A DNA stretch of 64,000 nt from positions 4,809,476-4,873,475 of the forward strand of contig NC_051089.1 in assembly GCF_901709675.1 (NCBI RefSeq), given 5' to 3'. Shown here in pieces: positions 13,472 through 25,400 of this stretch; the first letter of the stretch is position 1; each line of letters starts with the position of its first letter. The stretch comes from Syngnathus acus. Lineage: Eukaryota > Chordata > Actinopteri > Syngnathiformes > Syngnathidae. The position numbers and the translations under genes were made by a program. The notes beneath the pieces were generated by a model. That model ran no database searches and had not been told where the DNA came from. It saw only the letters and a list, made by a program, of their open reading frames with translations.

Positions 13472-16281
13472 CCACATCCACACACATAGTCAGACACACA
13501 TAAACACCCCATTATAGTGCATTCTCCAGCCTCAGGGCCCAAGCTTGGCTGCTCCTCCAAACAAATTGTTGGCAGTAGACAGCACTTGAAATGCCGAGGC
13601 CTTTTAATGATTCTACAGTATTTACTTAACAGGCTAAAACAAAGAGTTGACGCACACGTTCATAGCGCATAATGAAGACATTCGCTCAACACTAGGCTGA
13701 AGTTCAACAACGCTAAACAAATTCGTCTGTCCCTACTTGACATTTTCAGAGTGGGTTCATCCTCTATTGTAAATAACTCAGGAAAGAAGTAATGATCGTG
13801 TTGGTGGTGGACTTTGGGACTGTGTACTCTTGGACTTGACTTTGTTTGCCCAGTCAAATGTCATCTTAGATGTAACACTTTTGCTTACACTTTGCTACCG
13901 CAAACCTTTACCAGCTGACATTTCATTTATGTCACGATAGTCATCAAAGCCTTAATTATTGGCTCTGATCAAACAGACTGTATCTTGTAATTGGTTTATG
14001 AGTTCTATATTTGTGTCATTTTGTTTTTATGAAATAATTTTGCCGTTATCGTAGAGTTCTATATTATATTTGAAATATTATTCTAATGTATGTTTTTTTT
14101 TAAATACACGCCAATGTTGTTCAGTAAGACGGTTGCTTCAGACGCATTTTAATTATGTTGAGGTTTTTTGGCATCCCTATAAACAGGTGAATTTATGAAA
14201 GCGTCACAAAAATTACTGCGCGAAAATAAGAACCTTACAATATAAGAATTAAGTCACAAAATTATTTTTTAAACAAGTGTTCAACTTAACATCATGTTAC
14301 AATATTATCAACAACAAAAAAACTACAAGAATCACTACAGTGTGTCGGTTTGCCTTTTTAGGTCAGCTGAACATACATTTCCTGAACATGATAGCTTTTC
14401 AAGCACCAAACACTTTAAAAGTCTCCAGTTTACACAGAAGGCTTCATAACTTAACACCACGTCCCCTGCAGCAACCGGGATGACTTGTAACCTGGCAATT
14501 GAAGCTACAAAAGACACATAATTAGTTGGGCCAGCTTGACCCTGCTGCCATTGTCAACTGCAGACAGGCGGGTATTGTGCCCACCTCATCACGTGACTGG
14601 GGTCAGGTATCCGTCCAATAGCTGTCGGGGCCGGCCTCATCCATCATCGGGGTGATTGCCGGATTTATATGCCTACAAGGTGCTGATGGTCGGTCATGAG
14701 GAAATTGAGAGGGAAGAGTTCAGAATGATCATTTTACAATGCCATCGCAATAACAGGTCTGGACAGAAACTGCTTGACTTTGTCCTGGAAAATTGGAACA
14801 CATTCCTGCTTGGCTTGGCTTTATACTCACCTGGGTTAGGGCAGAAAAAACTTATCTAATAATTTGAATTAGGTGCGTTGCACCAAACCCCTAGGACTGG
14901 AATTGGTGACCCCTTTTGTAACTTCATACTGTTACGTTGTTTGGGCTTGTTGTTAGCAGACCTTTTAATCAAATGTCTGCTCCACCCGTCTCTCTTAGCA
15001 GCTACTTTAGCTAGCATGTAGCTTGGCACAGGCAGTTTGAAAGACACTGTTTCTTTTCAAGTCAGCCTGGAGCTCACAGACACGCCTTGCCTTTCTCTCA
15101 ACGCATCTTGGGATGATCCAAGGCCTCGAGGTGTGATCTGCCACCGTCCTACTTATTGGAAGAGTAAACGGCCAGGAGCTCGTCCATCTGTTTGTTCTTA
15201 TCCAACCTTTTCTCTTTCGCTTTTATTGGAACCCGATTACGTCGGAACAATACTTGTCTGCTCGTAAATTTTGCAACTGTGTTGACATTAGGGCCACATT
15301 CCATCCGATAGCCTCAGGAAGAGCGAGAGCGGGCTGGGTTGTTTGGTAATTTGTTACGCTGTTAAGCACCTAATGGACGTCCACCTGTTTTTTGAGCGTT
15401 AGCTGCAGTTCAGGGGCTTTACCTCCTTTGCACTTCCAGACTGCAACAGGGTTTTATGGCCTCCAATTATCAGAGGCTATTTGGAGGCTACCTGGCCAGC
15501 CGTGTGTGCGAGTTTTTCAGTTGCATGTGGATTAGCACGCTGTAAGACGAGGCAGGCTGCCAGGCCACATCAAGGGTTCAGGGTGTGAAGGAAGCCAAGG
15601 CTATTCAGGTACAAGGATTCTTACATGTGTGTGCCAGCTAACTTGAGAACGATCCACACGCGGGTCGCCACGCTCCTAGTGGCGTCCAATGCCATTAACG
15701 AGCCTCATTTGTTTCATGTGGTTTAACGAGCGGCCTCAACTTTGGCAAGATGAGGGGGGGGACCTCACGGAATCTCCGAATTGGGCCGCTTCTACCTCTG
15801 AGCTGCCCACGCGCCTCAGCCGCAGCTTAAGCGGTCACGCCGTCTCCGGCTCGCCGGTGCATTTCTGCGTCATGTGCACAAGCACTGATTAAAGGCAAAG
15901 TAGTGCATTGGTTGTTAGTTTTATTAGACTCGGCTCTTTAGAGGTAATCAAAAGAGAAATGAACATATGTCATGCATTTGAAGATCAGCCGCCCTCCCTC
16001 CATCCCTTTTTCTTTTTGTTTCCCTTTCCCATGCGAGTGCCCACCTCAAACAATCGTAAAAGTTGTACAGTCAGCAGCTGTCTGCAGACACAATGGCACG
16101 TGATTGATGCGAAGTGAATGTTGCCCTTCCCACACTGGTGAACGGATGGTAAAGCTGGCAGGATGGCTCGAATGGTGGATGCATGAATGAATGGATAGAG
16201 CTTCTGGCCGTTGGCTCGTGAAGGTATAAATGAACGCTGGGGTTGTTACTTAGGAGATGTAAGGTTGGAATTTGTGTTTGC

Positions 16282-16430
16282 TGATGGAGGGATGGAGGGA
16301 TGGATGAAGGGAGGGATGGAGGAATGGAGGAATGATAGATGACAGATGGATGGATATCTCTGTCTGTCTCTGTCTCTGTCTGTCTCTCTCTCGCTCTTGC
16401 GCTCTCTCGCTCTCTCGCTCTCTCTCTGCA
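16282..16430. repeat. Compound GGAT / TCTG / TCTCGC microsatellite
   Basis: GGA(T/G)-rich units pass into GTCT and then into CTCTCGCT repeats. A purine-rich strand is followed by a pyrimidine-rich one. Confidence 0.85.
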
Positions 16431-17740
16431 GACGAATGTTGAATGAAGGGCCGTATGTAAGATGATGATGATGAATGGATGATAGAAGCATGCTGGCTAA
16501 TCAAAACAAACAGATTGTTGTCAAGTGAAGCTGGCAACCTGTTACTCGGTTAGCAGGTTGGTGGGTGCCAAAAACACAGCTGGATAGATGCCCTGTAAGC
16601 TGATAATATTTGAATTTGTCAATCACACTCATCACAATCACAAAGTCATAAAGGCGGCACCTCGGTTCAGTTGAGCCGTACTTGGATGCTAGCTAGCGTG
16701 GGCCACGCGCTAAAGTTTCACCTCACATGTTAAGCCTTGTTCTAAACATCTTCGCTGTGTTGATGCCCTCTCCTTGACTTTGCTAATGTTTTGCTGCAAC
16801 GTTGACAGATTTACACATAGCTAAATGCTACCTGTCTGTCCATCTGCCCGCCTTCTACTCCCTGACAAACACGCATGTTCACTCGCATCTTAGCTTTCAC
16901 AACCGTTACAGAAATACACTCGACTAATTAACTCTTTGCTTCCTTAGGCACACATTGCTCACCTTAGCTTCAGGGTCAGCTTGATTTACGATGAAAATGT
17001 AAAATTTTTCATAACTTGTCTGATTGCATTCTCTCGGCGATTGGAGCGTGATTGACTGCCAAGGCTGTAAATGCTCACACCTGCACAGAACTGTTGCCAG
17101 GTGTAGGACAAAGGAACAGGTTAGCTAAGACTCAAATGTCAATGAGTCAGTAAGGGAATGATATTCTTGAGCTTGTGCCTTCATATGGTCAGGTATTTAG
17201 GTAGAGCTAATCAATCATGCAAATTATAATGACCTTAATTGTTAATTATAATTGTTAGCAGAATGTTAAAATGTTAGCAGAATTGTGTAAGAGACATTTA
17301 TGAAGGCTAATCGTAGTCCCCAAAAGTTCAATTGAAGAAAACTAAACTACTTCTTGGTCATTTCTCCTTATCTCCAAAAGGATTCTTAAAAAAGTCCAGA
17401 TGTCTGATTTAAATTTTGTAGTATGAAGTTGCAGGATCCAGTTAACAATTATCTGGTACCTCATCTGACTTTGAGTGAACATGCAACACACAGATCTTCC
17501 AGCACATTTTTGAATCCAGATTTTCTGAACGTGGGACATAATACTGTAAAAAACACAAGTTCAGATACTTTCAGATTCTTGGCCCCATCCTTGTGCCGTG
17601 AGGTTCCAAACGACCTTGTACAGCCGTAACGCAATAAGTGTTGTCTCCCGTCCTTGCACCACAGGTTCTTTTTCACTTGGCCTGACAAAATTGTGCATTT
17701 ATCAATGTAATTACGCCAGGCGGAAACACTGATGTTGTCT

Positions 17741-18060
17741 ATTAGGTGGATTCCCATCCTGTTAAGAGCCGAGGGCCATTTAATGTATGGCTGCTTCCCT
17801 CGCTTGAGTGGACCGCTACACGATTACGCAGCAGCCGGAGATTAAGTGCGGCGGTGGTGACGGCAGACCACCGTAGGATTTTCTCGCAAGCCTTTAGGAG
17901 AAAGCCCGAGCATTCTATAACAAAGCCAAACTGAGGTTAATGAGATTATTTACTTGTTTCTCCATCTTTTGCTGCGTCTCTCTCATTTAACCGAGGGATA
18001 AAAGCCACAGAGGAGGAGGGGCCGAGGAAGGACGAAAATCGATAGGGACCGCATTACAGT
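17741..18060. promoter_or_regulatory. Candidate conserved non-coding tract
   Basis: Unique sequence with GGCCATTTAATGTATGGCTG and a GAGGTTAATGAGATTATT segment, and no simple repeats. It is placed in the fto intron 3 kb before the last exon. Confidence 0.25.
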
Positions 18061-18712
18061 AAAACGTATTGATTAGGAGACCTGCGAGGTAGCCAGTTGT
18101 CGTGGATATGGTGGAATGATGCAATGCTTAAAGGAATTCATCCTTTGACTTTTGCATTAACCTTTTATTGACTGTTTTGCCTGTCCATAATTAACACTCA
18201 CTTTAGCTAAAGTGCTTAGTTTGAGCACAAAGGGGTTGAGGGTGCCCCAGCCTCTTATTGCAAAGCTTGCTGAGCACCCACCCCGGCCGCGGTTCAAGTG
18301 CAGTTTGGGGAGGTGGGGTGCAGTTAGGGGATGCCTCTGTGGAATAGAGACGATAGAAAGCCAGATACCTTTCACATTAGCATACCATTTGAGCGTGAGC
18401 CTGGCCCGGCTAGAAGGTTTCAGGGCAAATTGAAATGACTGATTGTATTGCCAATCTCTCTCGACTGAGCGCCAGATGGGATAGTTAGGTCCAGATCTGA
18501 CTGGGGTTAATCCATTGGAACAGAGTGGACTCCCAAGAAACCACTTCTTCTACTACACCTCTTTTTGTCTTTGACCTTAGCTCAGGTGTTTGTTGCCACC
18601 ATTTCCCCAAAGAACCGAAAGGCACCTCGCTTGGTATTGACTTTATTTGGGTTCCATTTTCGCAAGCAAGAATACACTGACTGGAATTGTGTGCTGGGTT
18701 GCATGCACATTG

Positions 18713-18841
18713 TTATCCATCCATCCATCCATCCATTTTTTTATACGCCTGTCTTCATGAGCATCACAGGTGGGCTGAGACATATCGCAGCTGACTTTAT
18801 TCGAGAGGTGTGCTTCACCCTGGACTGGTTCCCGGCTAACC
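18713..18841 (+). mobile_element. Degenerate L2/CR1-type LINE 3' tail
   Basis: Four ATCC repeats are followed by a sequence resembling the common teleost L2-family 3' end. It includes the CATATCGCAGCTGACTTTAT segment and CACCCTGGACTGGTTCCCGG near the end. Only the 3' tail is present, as is usual for truncated copies. The family assignment is from memory of teleost repeats. Confidence 0.55.
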
Positions 18842-19540
18842 AGAAACTTTCTTCTGTGACGTAGCTAATTAAATATTTCATTAAGTTAGGTTGTCTCCCA
18901 ACTTTGGTGACTTTACCTTTTCCCTTGTTTCATTTGACTTTTTTGTATTTGCATGCTAGCACAGGTTACCGTGAGTTGGTAAAATAACCATAGCGCAGGA
19001 ATAAAAAAAAAAAGAGACTAGAATTGGTTTTACAAAGTGTAATCATTGTATGTATAAGCTGACTCGTTACAAAAACGTGGGTATTGGCTGATTGACATTA
19101 ACATGGCATTTTGGTCTTTGTGTTGATGTCTGGGTGTGAATTTTGGCTCACTCGAAATGTTCTCATTTTGTACTTAAGCATTTAATTGCCATACAAGTTA
19201 GTAAATGGCTTGAAGCTCAGGTGGCATTTGAAATTTTGGCTCACGTCAACGACGCAAAAACTTAACCAAGCAATGACTTCTTACTACTGTAGTAGTCAAG
19301 ATTTGAGAATTCTGAACCAGGCCAAATCATTGGTGGACAGTTTCCCCCATGGTGACTTCACGCTCGTGTAAGCAGAACACACCAGCACCATCTCGGTCAC
19401 GTTGCACTTGGATATGAACACCAGCCACATAGGTCTCCCCCTCCTTAGCTTTTTTTTTCCTGAAGTGGCGCTTCCTTTAATTCGTGCCCTAAATAAATGA
19501 TGAGAACATTTAAACACAAGGCTCATTGCAAAGCCCCAAG

Positions 19541-19790
19541 GTCGCCTAATCGTATTATTTATGAAGTGATGTGCTACATAATGGTACTTAGCGCGTGTTA
19601 ACAGATGCTATTATCAGGCCCAGATCCAGGGCGCCCAAGATATATTGGAGCGGCGCGATGTTAATGCCGTTCTTGCGCTAACCACACCAAAAAAGCACCA
19701 CTTAGGCCTAGAGCCAGTGGAACATTAAGTGGCTCACGTTAAAATATATAACCGCAAATTGTGGCTACTTAATGTCCCTTCACCTCATCC
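19541..19790. promoter_or_regulatory. Candidate conserved non-coding tract
   Basis: Contains CCTAATCGTATTATTTATGA and CTATTATCAGGCCC in unique DNA about 1 kb before the fto last exon. Confidence 0.22.
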
Positions 19791-20762
19791 ATAACCGAGC
19801 CTGGAACCCCCACCTCTCGCTTGTCTTCAAGTCTGTGTGCGTGTGTGTGTGTGCATGTGTGTCATAGCATACAAGTGACACCTATGCTTGACTTTTGCTC
19901 AGCGAATTCTAAAAACATGACTCCACCAAGTGAGGGTTGCTTTTATTTTGGCTTTTTTATTTTTATGAGGTGATGGCCACATGACTGTACACTTGCAAAC
20001 GGAACTTATGAGTGTTTTCTTTTTGGGAACAATAAATCTGTTTTTACAGTTAAGGACTGGTCCCAAAAAAGTGCCCTTCAGCAAACGCTGTGTAACTCTG
20101 GACAGTCACTGAAGGTTCCATAATGGAGTCAGTTTAGCCTTGGAATGGATTGTTTCCCATGGGGAAAAGTGTCTTGAAATTGCTGCATTCTGAACGGATC
20201 CTGTTGAACTATATAGTAACTAACACAACTGACATAGACATGCCACCCTGCTCCTCTCCCTCTTGCACCCTGAGGTTAAAGGTCCATCTCGTCTGCCAAG
20301 AGGCAGCGGGGATGAGAGGTCGAGGGGAGCAGATTTACAATGACAACCCGCGAGCAGCACAGTAAATATTTACACTGCTCTGACAAAAGATGTGACCCGG
20401 GTCTGCCGGGGCCGTCAAATGCTGTCACATTTACACTTAACCCGCCATTATCCGTCATAGGCTGCCTTTCCGCGGTGTTAACGTCACAGCTTCCTGTGTT
20501 ACACCAGAGACACTTTTGCTGACTCACCGCAGAAATAGTGGTGACTGTCAAAAAAACAATCAAACATCACAATATGTAACAGACTTTTTTAGGCATCACA
20601 TCAACACACCAATGACACAAACAACCAAGACCTATGCTGAGTCATTTGTTTTTAATTTTCTGTATTCTTCCACGATCAACAAGTGGTACAAGTCATAACG
20701 ACGAGCAATTGTTTGTGAACAAGAGTGCGTTGACGTTTGTTCCCTGTGTCCCGTCACTTCAG

Positions 20763-20907
20763 GTGCCACTCCAGCCTGGCCCAGACATTGCCCCCCGAGG
20801 AGGCCCCCGTAGACCGTCCCTTCTGGGGCGTGGACGACCCTGACATGCCGCTTCCCTTTGATTTGGCTGACATCATCAACCGAGTGGAGTCGCTGCTGTG
20901 GAGGTAA
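20763..20907 (+). CDS. fto: fto, C-terminal coding exon (partial gene)
   Basis: FTO is a nuclear Fe(II)/2-oxoglutarate-dependent dioxygenase that demethylates N6-methyladenosine and m6Am in RNA. This exon encodes only the end of its C-terminal helical domain; the catalytic domain is upstream of the window. After one base completing a split codon it reads CHSSLAQTLPPEEAPVDRPF, then WGVDDPDMPLPFDLADIINR and VESLLWR. This aligns without gaps to the end of human FTO, with the landmarks TLP, RP(F/Y)W, DD and MPLPFDL(A/T)DI shared. The human protein has about 50 residues after the equivalent split codon; this exon gives 48. The acceptor AG is at 20761-20762. Reading through gives ...LLWR and TAA at 20905-20907. 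Alternatively a GT at 20904-20905 could be a donor joined to an acceptor at 21072-21073, giving ...LLWRM and TGA at 21078-21080. The identification is firm; the exact last residue is not. Confidence 0.93.
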
Positions 20908-22470
20908 CACTTTAAAAACAGGTTTTAGATGGAACACCTTTGCTCTATTACTGTAAATGTTAATTCCTTAAATGCCTTCATTATTCTGTACAACTACATA
21001 CTGTCAAGCCAAGTCTAAAATGGACTATTTAGAAATCTTGACAATTTGACAAGATGCAATTTCTCTTCTACAGAATGTGAAGGATCCTTCAAGGCCTCTC
21101 ATAATGGACGTGCAAGGAAATGAGCAGAAATCAGAATACCAGCTTTTCCAACCGACCCCGACGTGAGCTGACGGCAAACCCATTGCGATTCTGAACGAGA
21201 GGAATTTTTCATTGCTTCATCTCCATCTCCTCGCAGCCCAAACCCTCAGTCCCTCTCGATATAAACGCATCATAGTGGCGCTTTAGTAACATGCTAACAA
21301 GGCAAGCTTAGCATCAAGCTACTAGTGTAACCACACGTAAAGTAACGAGGTATTGGCATTTCCGTGTATAACTATTTATCATGTCATTGTATCACTTAAT
21401 ATCATGTAATCCAGCTTTCTTTAGAGGGGGCGTTGTCAGTATTCACAGTTTTAAAAATGCTCTCATGGTTCTCAAGTGAGGCCATTTTGTTCCCGGACTG
21501 ACCAAAGAAAGAAACCAGCAGTGTGTTCCATTTTCAAGGAAAACCGAATATTGACTAAATGATGACTGACCTAAGAAATCGGACTTACAAAGCTAAAACC
21601 ACATTATGGATCGAGAATCTTGTTGATTTTGAATTCAGAGGATAACAGTCAAATCGCCAATTTCTAGTCAAACTCAAAATTTTCATCTCTTAAGTCGTTC
21701 AAAACAAGCGCACTAATGCTTTTGAATGGCATCCGTCTCATTTCAAGTGAAATAAACAAATATAGCATTCAGTCGACCCTTATCAGAACGCCAGCAACTG
21801 GTTTATCCCAAATGTTTATTTTTTATTATTATTATTATAAGGGTAAGAATCACATTGGTTTATAATTCCCAGACTGACCAAAGAAAAAAAGCAGCAAATT
21901 TTCCATTACGACGGCGTACGTGAGCCTACAGGAATTCCCACCAGTCGTTTGTTCTCAAGTCGTCACGACGAATGAAAGGATGTCGAAAGTACAACACCAG
22001 AATACCCTCCTTTGTTACAGCTGTTCAATGGCGTTTAATTACTCCGAAAGTGTCACGCACACTGGAAACCTGCTGGCCAAAGAACCAGCCGACACTTTTG
22101 GCAAAAGCCTAAAAGGTGGTGGTGGTGTGTGTGTTTTGGGGAGGAGGGGTCAGACGATGAGACAGCGTAGCAGATCTCCACAATTAATTTCTTTTCTCGA
22201 TGACTATGAAGTAGACAATTTCTGTTAAAAATTATGATTGCACTCTTTTTTTGTACTTTTTAGTTTATTGTTGAAGTTATTGGTTGCCAAACACTGTTTT
22301 TCCTTTTTTGTTTTCCCTTGCTGCACCTTTGCTTATTGTTGTTACCCGAGAGTTTTGTTTTGTAGCGCGGTATTTTTTAGCGTTGTACGCATCCCTTTGT
22401 ACTTTCCCGTTGCCACAGCTTGTTCGCAATAGGAAAGGCAAAATTCAATAAAGTATGGCATTTTATCTGC
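20908..22470 (+). other. fto: Probable fto 3' UTR
   Basis: Follows the fto stop codon without another recognisable gene. The last 250 bases are T-rich and lead to an AATAAA at 22447-22452 followed by TG/T-rich sequence, as expected of a polyadenylation site. Two imperfect copies of a short motif sharing GACTGACCAAAGAAA lie within it, at 21490-21535 and 21866-21909. If the alternative splice at 20904/21073 is used, the first 170 bases are intron. The extent is inferred from sequence only. Confidence 0.55.
22447..22452 (+). terminator. Candidate polyadenylation signal for fto
   Basis: Canonical AATAAA, 1.5 kb after the fto stop codon, with a downstream ATTGTGTCTC-type GU/U-rich tract. Earlier AATAAA copies in the region (for example near 21750) could also be used, so this is the best-placed candidate and is not proven. 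Confidence 0.45.
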
Positions 22471-25400
22471 TATATTGTGTCTCAAACATAATTTTATCCC
22501 ATTCCAAATTCTCATTGTTTTTGCTTATGTCCAGGTAGCTGAGGTCAGTGGCTAAAATATTTCCCTCATCTATGTACTCATGACACCATTCAACTGATGT
22601 TTTTTTTTTTTTTTTCCCTTAATTAATGACTAGCACTGAATGGAATTAGACAATTGCTCCTGCAGTAACATTTCAAAAATGACATTGCAAAAATGAAAAT
22701 TCCACCCTGTATTGAAATGGTAAGTTTTGGGTTTCTCACTTGATCCCTTGTTCATTTCCATACCATTTCTCAAATTCAAAATAAACAAAACTATTTGAAG
22801 GCTAATAAAGCAACTTGCTAGTTTCCTCTAGTTTTAATGCCATGGGATAAACCCACAACACAATCTATAGGCGATCAACTGGTCGATCAATGTAATGGGC
22901 AGCTGTGCTCGATACCAAAGCCTTAACTATTAATACAGCAACTAAAGCAAACCTTATAGGGCTATGAAAGACAGCAATGCCGTAGAAACGCCTCCCTAAG
23001 TGCTGTCTGTAGATTTTATTACCTCCTTGAACAGGTGTTTTACGAGCATCCATCATTCTTTAGCTGAAACTGCTCACTCACACGGCCTGTCTTCTCGTCA
23101 CATCTGTGTAATAGGACTCTTTTATTTTTAGTCTTTTACCGTGCTCTTGGTGCTGTCTGTTCCTCAAAGGTTCAAAGGACGCGGCTGGATTAGCGTCGAG
23201 CGCTACATCATGCTGATTGATGGATTGACTGACGGAGCGATGTCACTGGCAGGGATGAAAAGATGGCTAATGCTCTGTGTCTCTCACCAAGAACTCCGGA
23301 GCGCCATCTCCCTCCCTCCCTCCCTCCACACACACACCAACCTCTGAGGTCAGCCATGTTAACTACTTCCTGTGGCGGCTGAGCAACTGAGTGATGGATG
23401 GTCGCAGTGGCCTCTCCCCTCGGGGGCCGACTTGGACAAAAGGGCCCTCACTTGGAGAGACAATTACACAGCGCTGGTGGTGATGGCCACAGGTATGCAT
23501 TGTTGTGTCCGGGGTCACAACCAGCCAGGCCACCATCAATTAGGCCCAACAATAGGTGTGCAGAAAGATAAAATAACCAGGTGTGTGCTGGAGAAAGGTA
23601 TCTCTTCGAGGTCACAGTCCAGTCAAATGTTGCACTTAAAAGCAGAAACTGGATCATTTCGTTACATACGGGCTAATCGGCATCTATCATCTTTTAAGGG
23701 AATTTTATGGGACTAAATGTAAAGAATAAATAACAATATACAAAATTACTTGATACGTATGCAAACACCTTTTTTATTTTTACAATATTACTAAAATATT
23801 TTATGAAGTCTGCAAGCCAGTGAACCACGAGCCTCGACTTTGCTATAAAACAAAGAAAGCTCTTTAGACAGAAAGTGTTTACACTGTGAAAAAATGGGAC
23901 CCTATGTTTAATCCTTCCTATTTACAAAGCATTTCAGAGCATAGGACGTGTACAGTTGTCCGTGGGAATGTTTGTACGAAGGGACAGATGAACGCAAACC
24001 TATCTCGTGCGTAGCAGGTTCCACAGTGTGAGCCTGTGCCGGAGGGCCCTGTGGGGCGGGGGGTAGTCGGGGCCACAGAGGCAGAGGAGGTAATTGTAGA
24101 AGAGTCAAAGATAGCATCGCAGCTTCGGGGCGGCTGTCATCGCCGTGACGGGCAGCGTTCATTTGTCAGCTCCGCAGACAAACGCCAATCGGCGCTGACA
24201 AAACACCACGACTTGACCGAGTGTTAAGCGGCGTTACTGTTTGGGCCACTGCTAAGGTCACAAATGAGATGCAAAACGAGGTGGTAAAAAATTGCACTTC
24301 ATTGCTTAGAACCCAGAAGTTGGCACCAGAGCACTACCTTTGTCAAAATGAAATTCCTCAATTCCCTAGATTTCCTGCTAGATTTCATTAAAGTAATACT
24401 GTAATTGATTTGGCTTGAGCACAAAGATGAATTTCTCAATTCCAAATCATAAATTTAAGGGGGTTCACTGAACTTCCTATGTTGAGGTGTTTTTCGTAGT
24501 CGATGTTGACAATCTGAGATTACGGTTGATGTTTGCAGATGAATATTGCAGCGATGCGTGTCTGGTGGGGACAGGGGAGCCCTCTCAGATCAAACACCTC
24601 AGACCCCCAAATGTGCAGTGTTTTTGTGGGTCACTGCACTCATGCCCGACGCCTTGCATCCTGCAGGACTCTCTTGACCCATTTTCCCTCTTTCACTTGT
24701 TCCTTTCAGCCTTGAAAGGGACGACTTTTCCTTCCCTCTTGTTACACAAAAGTGGACGTCCTGAATCTCTTTCCTGCCCTTCATACTAACCAAGCCCCGC
24801 CCACCGACCACATGCCGGGAGCGCCCCGTCTCACTCGCTTAGCGTCGCGAGCCGAGTTAGCGCCCCGCCATTCATATGAGCAGGATTAAGTGGATCATTT
24901 TCCAACGTTAGCAGCCGCTTCGCCGCCAAGTGGTCTTGATGTCAGGCCAAGCATAATTGAGTCATCTACATCTCATCTAAAATGGATGAAAGGACTTTTT
25001 AATATTAACTCCCCCCATGCATCCCCCTCATCACTTCATCAGTGGGGGTGCAGAACAAGAAAGGAAGTCTCGGATGCGTGTATAGAGTATGACAAGAAAT
25101 ATTGACGCGGGCACTTTTGCACCTTCTTTGACGTTCCATTATTTAAACATGACACAGTAGGGTTTCACTTTTAGTTTTTTTCTTTGTATTGAAATTACAT
25201 GTCAACCTTAATCTTTGTTAATTGTTACTGCCCTAAAAGTGAAAAATTAAATTGAACACTAAGAAAGTCACCTTGTAATTTGTACTGAGTCAAATCGTAG
25301 AATTGATTTCATTATAATATTTCATTTAATTGTAATGGTGTATTTTATACTTTTTTCCAGTTCCAGTTTATGTATGGACCCTCGTGAGTCTATTTCATGT

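Noticed and set aside
16246-16537. Open frames rich in RERE and SIPPFIHP repeats
   Set aside because: Derived from the compound microsatellite at 16282-16430.
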